This document shows, in pieces, positions 5,903 through 9,683 of a DNA stretch of 9,683 bases. Under the pieces are notes generated by a model. That model had not been told where the DNA came from, made no database searches, and saw only the letters and a list, made by a program, of their open reading frames with translations. The stretch comes from Vitreoscilla sp. (GTDB lineage Bacteria; Pseudomonadota; Gammaproteobacteria; Burkholderiales; Burkholderiaceae), in assembly GCA_014378125.1 (NCBI GenBank), contig JACMOG010000649.1, positions 1 through 9,683 of the forward strand, in the 5' to 3' direction. A program made the position numbers and the translations under genes. Numbering within the stretch: position 1 is the stretch's first letter; each line of letters opens with the position of its first letter.

Positions 5903-7906
5903 CTACGGCCGATGCACCTCCAGGATCGCCCGCCCATCGGCCGCCGCCTGCGCCAGCGTGTCCACCAGCGACGACTGCTCCAACGGCAGCGCCGGATCCA
6001 GCGACAGGATGCACGTGGCGCAACCACGCCCCTGGTTCTTCGAGTGGTACATGGCCGCGTCCACCAGCGCGAACGCGGCGTCGAAGCCGTGGCCCGGCGC
6101 GGGGCCCATCAGCGGGAACACGGCGAAGCCGATCGACGCCGAGATGGCGATCGCCTTGCCGTCGACCTCCACCGGAGAGTCGACGAAGGCGTTCATCAGG
6201 CGCTGCGCCAGCGTGACGGCCTCGGCCACCGGCATCGAGTCCACCATCACGAGGAACTCCTCGCCGCCCCAGCGCACCACCACGTCGCGCTCGCGCAGCA
6301 CGCCCTCCAGCCGGCGCGCGATCTCCACCAGCACGCAGTCGCCGGCCGCGTGGCCGTGCCGGTCGTTGATGTCCTTGAAGAAGTCGACGTCGATCAGGAA
6401 CAGCGCGCCCTCGAACCGGTCGCCGGCCGTGCCCGCCACGCGCGCCTGCAGGTGGGCGCGGTTGGCCAGGCCGGTGAGCGGGTCGTGGCCCACCTGCATC
6501 ATCAGCAAATCGTTGTGGCTGGCCAGCTGGCGGTTGCGCGTGGCCTGGCGCCGCGCCACGAAGGCGATCGCCAGCGCCAGCAGCACGCAGGCGCCGGCGG
6601 CGCTGCCCCATTCGGCCGCGCGGCGCGCCTGCAGCTTGGCGCCTTCTTCCTTGGTCAGCTTCTGCACGTCCTGCATGTCGCGGTCGTAGCGGCTGTCGTT
6701 CTTGGCCTGCAGCAGCTGCTGCTCGCGCGTGTAAAGGTCGAGCGCGCCCGCTCGATCGCCCGCGCGCGCCAGCGCGAGGGCCAGGTCGCGCAGCAGGTTG
6801 ATGCGGGCGTTGGGGCCGGTCTCGCGGTCGTAGCGCGCCAGCGTCTCGTGCATCCTGGCCTGGGCCTCGGCGGCGCGGCCGAGCGCCAGCAGCGCGATGG
6901 TCTGGTCGCGCAGGCGCAAGCGCTCCAGTCCGGGTTCGTTGTGCGTGGCGAGGAACTTGCCCGCGCGTCCCAGCGCGGCCAGCGCCTCGGCCGGATGTCC
7001 CAGGCGCAGCTGCTCGCCGCTGACGCTCAGTTCGTACTGCGCCTCGCGACGGGCCAGGCCGGCGGCGTGCGAGATGGCGATGCCTTCGGTGTAGGCGGCC
7101 AGGCTGGCCGCGTACTGCTCGCGGCCGTCGAGCACGTCGCCCTCGAACGAATCGACGTAGGCGCGTAGCGCCGGGTCGCCCTCCTCGCGCGCGAGATCCT
7201 TGGCGTGCGCCAGCAGGCGCTGGGCCAGCTCGGTGTCGTTGTCGCCCTGCGCCAGCGAGGCGAGGATGGCCGTGGCCTTGATCTCCAGGCCGCGCTCGCC
7301 GGCCTGCAGCGCGGCGTCGAGCGCCATGTGCAGGTAGATGGCCGCGGCTCCCGAGTTGCGCTCGCCCTGGGCGCCGTAGCCGGCGAACATCAGCGCGTAG
7401 AACCAGTTGTGGCGGTCGCATTGCGCGGTCATCGCGGCGTCCTTGGACTCGCAATACGGCGAGTAGCCCGCGACGGCGGCGCGCGCCTCGAGGTTGCCGC
7501 TCTCCTCCTGCATGCCCTCGAACTCGAGGTCGGCGTTGACCATGTGCTCGTCGGCCTCGGCGATCGGCCCGGCCGTGGCGGCCAGCTCGCGCAGCGCCTT
7601 CCCGGCCGCGGCCGTCTCGGCGGCGCGATGGTTGTCGGCGGCCACCATGCCCAGGCCCACGAGCAGGGCAGGCGTGTTGTCGGGCGTGGCCGGGATGGTG
7701 GCCTGCAGGGCGCGCAGTCCGGCGTTGGCGGCTGTCGGATCCTCGAAGCCCAGCACCACCAGGTGGTCGACGGCGCGGGTCAGTTCGGACGCGCCCGCGG
7801 TGGCGCCGGCCAGCAACAGGCCCGCGGCGAGCGCGATGAGGCGCAGGCGCCGGGGGGCCGGTTGCATGGCGGGCGCCGGGGGGCGCGGGGAACGTTCCCT
7901 GGTCAT
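5903..7906 (-). CDS. Membrane-anchored diguanylate cyclase with TPR-like periplasmic sensor and GGDEF domain
   Basis: This 667-residue protein should make the second messenger cyclic di-GMP from two GTP. From the ATG at 7906 the order is a signal segment at about 18-39 (LIALAAGLLLAGATAGA), a long alpha-helical periplasmic part at about 40-430 with TPR-like repeats (AAIYLHMALDAAL, YAASLAAYTEGI, AEALAALGRAGKF), a membrane helix at about 433-451, and a GGDEF domain at about 473-633. The domain has HDPLTGLANR, the metal-binding DVDFFKDIND, the active-site GGEEF (547-551) and an RERD inhibitory I-site five residues before it, so it looks catalytically active and feedback-inhibited. Two periplasmic cysteines (152 and 163) could form a disulfide. 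Neither candidate start has a clear ribosome site. An ATG at 7867 would give 654 residues with a cleaner signal peptide. The ligand sensed is unknown. The 183-bp gap from selD suggests its own promoter. Confidence 0.87.
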   Translation of the reverse strand: MTRERSPRPPAPAMQPAPRRLRLIALAAGLLLAGATAGASELTRAVDHLVVLGFEDPTAANAGLRALQATIPATPDNTPALLVGLGMVAADNHRAAETAAAGKALRELAATAGPIAEADEHMVNADLEFEGMQEESGNLEARAAVAGYSPYCESKDAAMTAQCDRHNWFYALMFAGYGAQGERNSGAAAIYLHMALDAALQAGERGLEIKATAILASLAQGDNDTELAQRLLAHAKDLAREEGDPALRAYVDSFEGDVLDGREQYAASLAAYTEGIAISHAAGLARREAQYELSVSGEQLRLGHPAEALAALGRAGKFLATHNEPGLERLRLRDQTIALLALGRAAEAQARMHETLARYDRETGPNARINLLRDLALALARAGDRAGALDLYTREQQLLQAKNDSRYDRDMQDVQKLTKEEGAKLQARRAAEWGSAAGACVLLALAIAFVARRQATRNRQLASHNDLLMMQVGHDPLTGLANRAHLQARVAGTAGDRFEGALFLIDVDFFKDINDRHGHAAGDCVLVEIARRLEGVLRERDVVVRWGGEEFLVMVDSMPVAEAVTLAQRLMNAFVDSPVEVDGKAIAISASIGFAVFPLMGPAPGHGFDAAFALVDAAMYHSKNQGRGCATCILSLDPALPLEQSSLVDTLAQAAADGRAILEVHRP
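7888..7899. promoter_or_regulatory. Perfect 12-bp palindrome gggaacgttccc between two candidate starts
   Basis: The palindrome lies between the ATG at 7906 and the ATG at 7867 of the diguanylate cyclase gene. If translation starts at 7867, it is 21 to 32 nt upstream and well placed as an operator. If it starts at 7906, the palindrome is merely coding sequence. It matches no operator I can name with confidence. Confidence 0.3.
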
Positions 7907-7923
7907 TCGTGTTGTCGTCGAGT

Positions 7924-7944
7924 TGTCGTCAGGCCGAGACGACA
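7924..7944. repeat. Inverted repeat upstream of the diguanylate cyclase gene
   Basis: tgtcgtc (7924-7930) and gacgaca (7938-7944) form a perfect 7-bp dyad with a 7-nt centre, 18 to 38 bases upstream of the start at 7906. It is a possible regulator site. No promoter hexamers were clear enough to call around it. Confidence 0.3.
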
Positions 7945-8037
7945 GATCTCGACTCGACTCTTTCGGCCGATCCGGCGCCCAGTGGAGGCGGGAGGCGGTG
8001 CTTTTGCACGATCCTTCCGTTTCCGCGACTGATGCTG

Positions 8038-8083
8038 CAGGCGTGACGCCTGGAATGCGCATCGGGGGACGGGTGGACCCCCG
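8038..8083. terminator. Two small hairpins after selD
   Basis: Downstream of the selD stop (8090-8092) on the minus strand, two GC-rich stems follow in a row: cggggg 8063-8068 with cccccg 8078-8083, and caggcg 8038-8043 with cgcctg 8047-8052 around a 3-nt loop. Neither is followed by a T-run. The position suggests a transcription end or pause between selD and the diguanylate cyclase gene, but the evidence is structural only. Confidence 0.35.
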
Positions 8084-8089
8084 TCGAGT

Positions 8090-9148
8090 TCAGGCGTCCA
8101 CTTGCAGCCCGACCGCGCCGTCCAGCATGCGTCCCACCACGACCGCGTCGGCGAAGCCATCCGCGCGGAAGCAGGCCATCACGGCGTCGACGCAGTCCGG
8201 CGCGCAGGCCACCAGCAGGCCGCCCGAGGTCTGCGGGTCGCTCAACAGGTCGCGTGCCACGGCGGGCAGCGCGTCGGCCAGCTGCACGTCGGCGCCGTAG
8301 CCGGCCCAGTTGCGACCCGACGCCCCGGTGATGAAGCCGTCTCGGGCGAGGGCGTCGACGCCGGCGATCAGCGGCACGGCCGACCATCGGAGCTGCGCGC
8401 GCAGGCCGGCGCCCCGCGCCATCTCGAGCGCGTGGCCGGCCAGCCCGAAGCCGGTGACGTCGGTGATGGCGTGCACGCCGTCGAGCTGGGCCAGGCGCGG
8501 CCCGGGCTTGTTCAGGCGCGTGGTGGTGGCGATCAGGCGTTCGTAGCCCGCCGCGTCGAGCCGGCCCTTCTTCAGCGCGGCCGACAGCACGCCCACCCCC
8601 AGCGGCTTGCCCAGCACCAGCACGTCGCCGGCGCGCGCGTCGGCGTTGCGGCGCACGCGGTCGGGATGCACCAGGCCCATCACCACCAGGCCGTAGATGG
8701 GCTCGACGGAGTCGATGGTGTGGCCGCCCGCGATGGGGATGCCCGCCTCGGCGCAGATGGCGTTGCCGCCGGCCAGCACGCGGCCGATGACGTCCACCGG
8801 CAGCTGCGCGATGGGCATCGCCACGATGGCCAGCGCCATGATGGGCGTGCCGCCCATCGCGTAGACGTCGCTGATCGCGTTGGTGGCGGCGATGCGCCCG
8901 AAGTCGGACGGATCGTCGACGATGGGCATGAAGAAGTCGGTGGTGGCGATCAGCGCCTGGGTGTCGTTGAGCTTCCACACCGCGGCGTCGTCGGCGGTCT
9001 CGATGCCCACCATCAACTGCGGCGGCAGGAAGCCCGGCGCGCTGGCCTTGAGGATCTCGGACAGCACGCCCGGCGCGATCTTGCAGCCGCAGCCGCCGCC
9101 GTGCGGAAAGCTGGTGAGGCGGAGCGGGGCGGGGAGCTGAGCGGTCAT
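8090..9148 (-). CDS. selD: Selenide, water dikinase (selenophosphate synthetase) SelD
   Basis: SelD converts selenide and ATP to selenophosphate, the selenium donor for selenocysteine and for 2-selenouridine in tRNA. The 352-residue product follows recalled E. coli SelD along its length: PHGGGCGCKIAP (20-23 = Cys-Gly-Cys-Lys), ETADDAAVW, TTDFFMPIVDDPSDFGRIAATNAISD, the AMGGTPIMALAI block, AGGHTID, DVTGFGLAGHALEM and LLSDPQTSGGLL. Cys20 and Lys23 correspond to the essential Cys17 and Lys20 of E. coli; the first is Cys here, not selenocysteine. The ATG at 9148 was chosen because homology begins just after it and the upstream extension to 9349 overlaps the divergent gene. No strong ribosome site precedes it. 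The divergent neighbour is a probable selenium-oxyanion uptake protein. The consumers of selenophosphate (selA, selB or mnmH) are not in the window. Confidence 0.96.
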   Translation of the reverse strand: MTAQLPAPLRLTSFPHGGGCGCKIAPGVLSEILKASAPGFLPPQLMVGIETADDAAVWKLNDTQALIATTDFFMPIVDDPSDFGRIAATNAISDVYAMGGTPIMALAIVAMPIAQLPVDVIGRVLAGGNAICAEAGIPIAGGHTIDSVEPIYGLVVMGLVHPDRVRRNADARAGDVLVLGKPLGVGVLSAALKKGRLDAAGYERLIATTTRLNKPGPRLAQLDGVHAITDVTGFGLAGHALEMARGAGLRAQLRWSAVPLIAGVDALARDGFITGASGRNWAGYGADVQLADALPAVARDLLSDPQTSGGLLVACAPDCVDAVMACFRADGFADAVVVGRMLDGAVGLQVDA

Positions 9149-9174
9149 TGAAGGGTCGAAGGTGGGCGTGAATC

Positions 9175-9202
9175 TCGACTTTAGCGACTCCCCGGGCAAA
9201 AT
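9175..9202 (+). promoter_or_regulatory. Possible sigma-70-type promoter of the binding-protein gene
   Basis: In the 108-bp gap between the divergent genes, tcgact (9175-9180) and caaaat (9197-9202) are separated by 16 bp. Each matches its consensus hexamer at four of six positions. Transcription would start near 9209, leaving a leader of about 48 nt before the ATG. This is the most AT-rich part of the gap, but the match is modest. No matching pair for selD was clear on the other strand. Confidence 0.3.
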
Positions 9203-9256
9203 GGTGGGCCGAGCCGGTGTCGAGGGTCGCCGGCCACCCAACATCACAGGATCTCC

Positions 9257-9683
9257 ATGACCGTTTCCCGCCAACGCCGCACGTTCGTCCACTCGCTCGC
9301 CGCGCTGTCGCTGGGCGCCAGCGCGCTGCTGGGCGCCGGCGTCGCGCACGCCCAGGCCAACGTGCTGCGCGTGTCGGCCATCCCCGACGAGGCGCCGTCC
9401 GAGCTGCAGCGCAAGTTCAAGCCGCTGGGCGAGTACCTGAAGGCGAAGACGGGCATGGACGTGCAGTTCACGCCGGTCACCGACTACGCCGCGGTCGTGG
9501 AGGGCCTGGCCTCGAAGAAGATCGACCTGGCCTGGCTGGGCGGCTTCACGTTCGTGCAGGCCAAGCTGCGCACCGACGGGCAGGCCCTGCCCATCGTGCA
9601 GCGCGCCGAGGACGAGAAGTTCACCAGCCGCTTCATCGTGCCGCTCGACAGCCCGGTGAAGTCGCTCGCCGACCTGAAAGGCA
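9257..9683 (+). CDS. PhnD-family ABC transporter substrate-binding protein, putative selenate/selenium uptake (5' part)
   Basis: The first 142 codons are present and the gene runs off the window. The ATG at 9257 follows agga (9248-9251) with 5-nt spacing. The N-terminus carries a signal peptide with a twin-arginine look (RQRRTFV at 5-11, hydrophobic core LAALSLGASALLGAGVA, cleavage near AHA-QA). The mature part begins VLRVSAIPDEAPSELQRKF and includes DLAWLGGFTFVQAKL and KFTSRFIVP. This is typical of the phosphonate/phosphate-type (PhnD) binding fold, and from memory it closely resembles the group annotated as putative selenate ABC transporter binding proteins. Divergence from selD supports a selenium role over phosphonate. 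The protein would bind substrate in the periplasm for an ABC permease expected just past the window. The selenium substrate is an inference from context and recalled similarity. Confidence 0.85.
   Translation, partial: MTVSRQRRTFVHSLAALSLGASALLGAGVAHAQANVLRVSAIPDEAPSELQRKFKPLGEYLKAKTGMDVQFTPVTDYAAVVEGLASKKIDLAWLGGFTFVQAKLRTDGQALPIVQRAEDEKFTSRFIVPLDSPVKSLADLKG

Noticed and set aside
5297..7168. 623-codon plus-strand frame over the leader and the diguanylate cyclase
   Set aside because: It spans a gene boundary and is antisense to the GGDEF gene, with biased composition and no motif.
7907..8062. N-terminal extension of the diguanylate cyclase to an ATG at 8062
   Set aside because: It would place 52 polar residues before the signal segment and run through the hairpins that follow selD.
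7205..9151. Two long plus-strand frames (7205-8032 and 8102-9151)
   Set aside because: They are antisense to the diguanylate cyclase and selD, rich in His/Arg/Gly/Gln, without signs of a real protein.
9149..9349. N-terminal extension of SelD to 9349
   Set aside because: It would overlap the divergent binding-protein gene, and the added residues have no similarity to SelD proteins.
1..9683. CRISPR arrays, tRNA or rRNA genes, selenocysteine insertion sites
   Set aside because: No spaced direct repeats, no tRNA-like cloverleaf and no rRNA segments were recognised. No gene in the window shows an in-frame TGA where the family has selenocysteine.

Overview
The window is a compact, very GC-rich stretch of bacterial chromosome with six complete genes and two partial ones. 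The EmrB and MdtG resemblances, the c4-type cytochrome, the selenium gene pair and the high GC suggest a betaproteobacterium, probably of the order Burkholderiales. This is an inference from recalled family sequences; no search was run.

Layout: (1) Bases 1-3076, plus strand, carry drug-efflux genes. They are the 3' end of a gene that is probably an EmrA-type membrane fusion protein, an overlapping EmrB-type 14-TM transporter (ATGA overlap), a REP-like hairpin, and a 12-TM MdtG-like MFS transporter whose start codon is followed by an 11-C run. (2) Bases 3072-3192 lie between convergent genes. A near-perfect 25-bp inverted repeat there encloses what looks like a scrap of transposase coding sequence, and the stop codons of both flanking genes fall inside the repeat ends. 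(3) Bases 3188-5499, minus strand, carry a secreted PQQ-dependent alcohol dehydrogenase followed by a diheme c4-type cytochrome. The two genes overlap by GTGA and together look like a periplasmic alcohol-oxidising module. Bases 5500-5902 are its leader and contain no gene. (4) Bases 5903-7906, minus strand, carry a membrane-anchored diguanylate cyclase with a TPR-like periplasmic sensor and intact GGEEF and RxxD motifs. (5) Bases 8090-9683 carry selD (selenophosphate synthetase, minus) divergent from a PhnD-family substrate-binding protein (plus, cut by the window end). That protein closely resembles the family annotated as putative selenate ABC transporter components.

How the genes fit together: the efflux pair would export amphiphilic drugs across both membranes. 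The dehydrogenase would pass electrons to the adjacent cytochrome and on to the respiratory chain. The divergent selD and binding-protein pair links selenium uptake to selenium activation. The diguanylate cyclase appears to be an independent signalling gene.

I see no wholly new multi-gene system. The points most worth checking are the degenerate mobile element at the convergent gene ends, the possible lanthanide-site Asp in the quinoprotein, the selD/uptake pairing, and the C-tract at the MdtG-like start.
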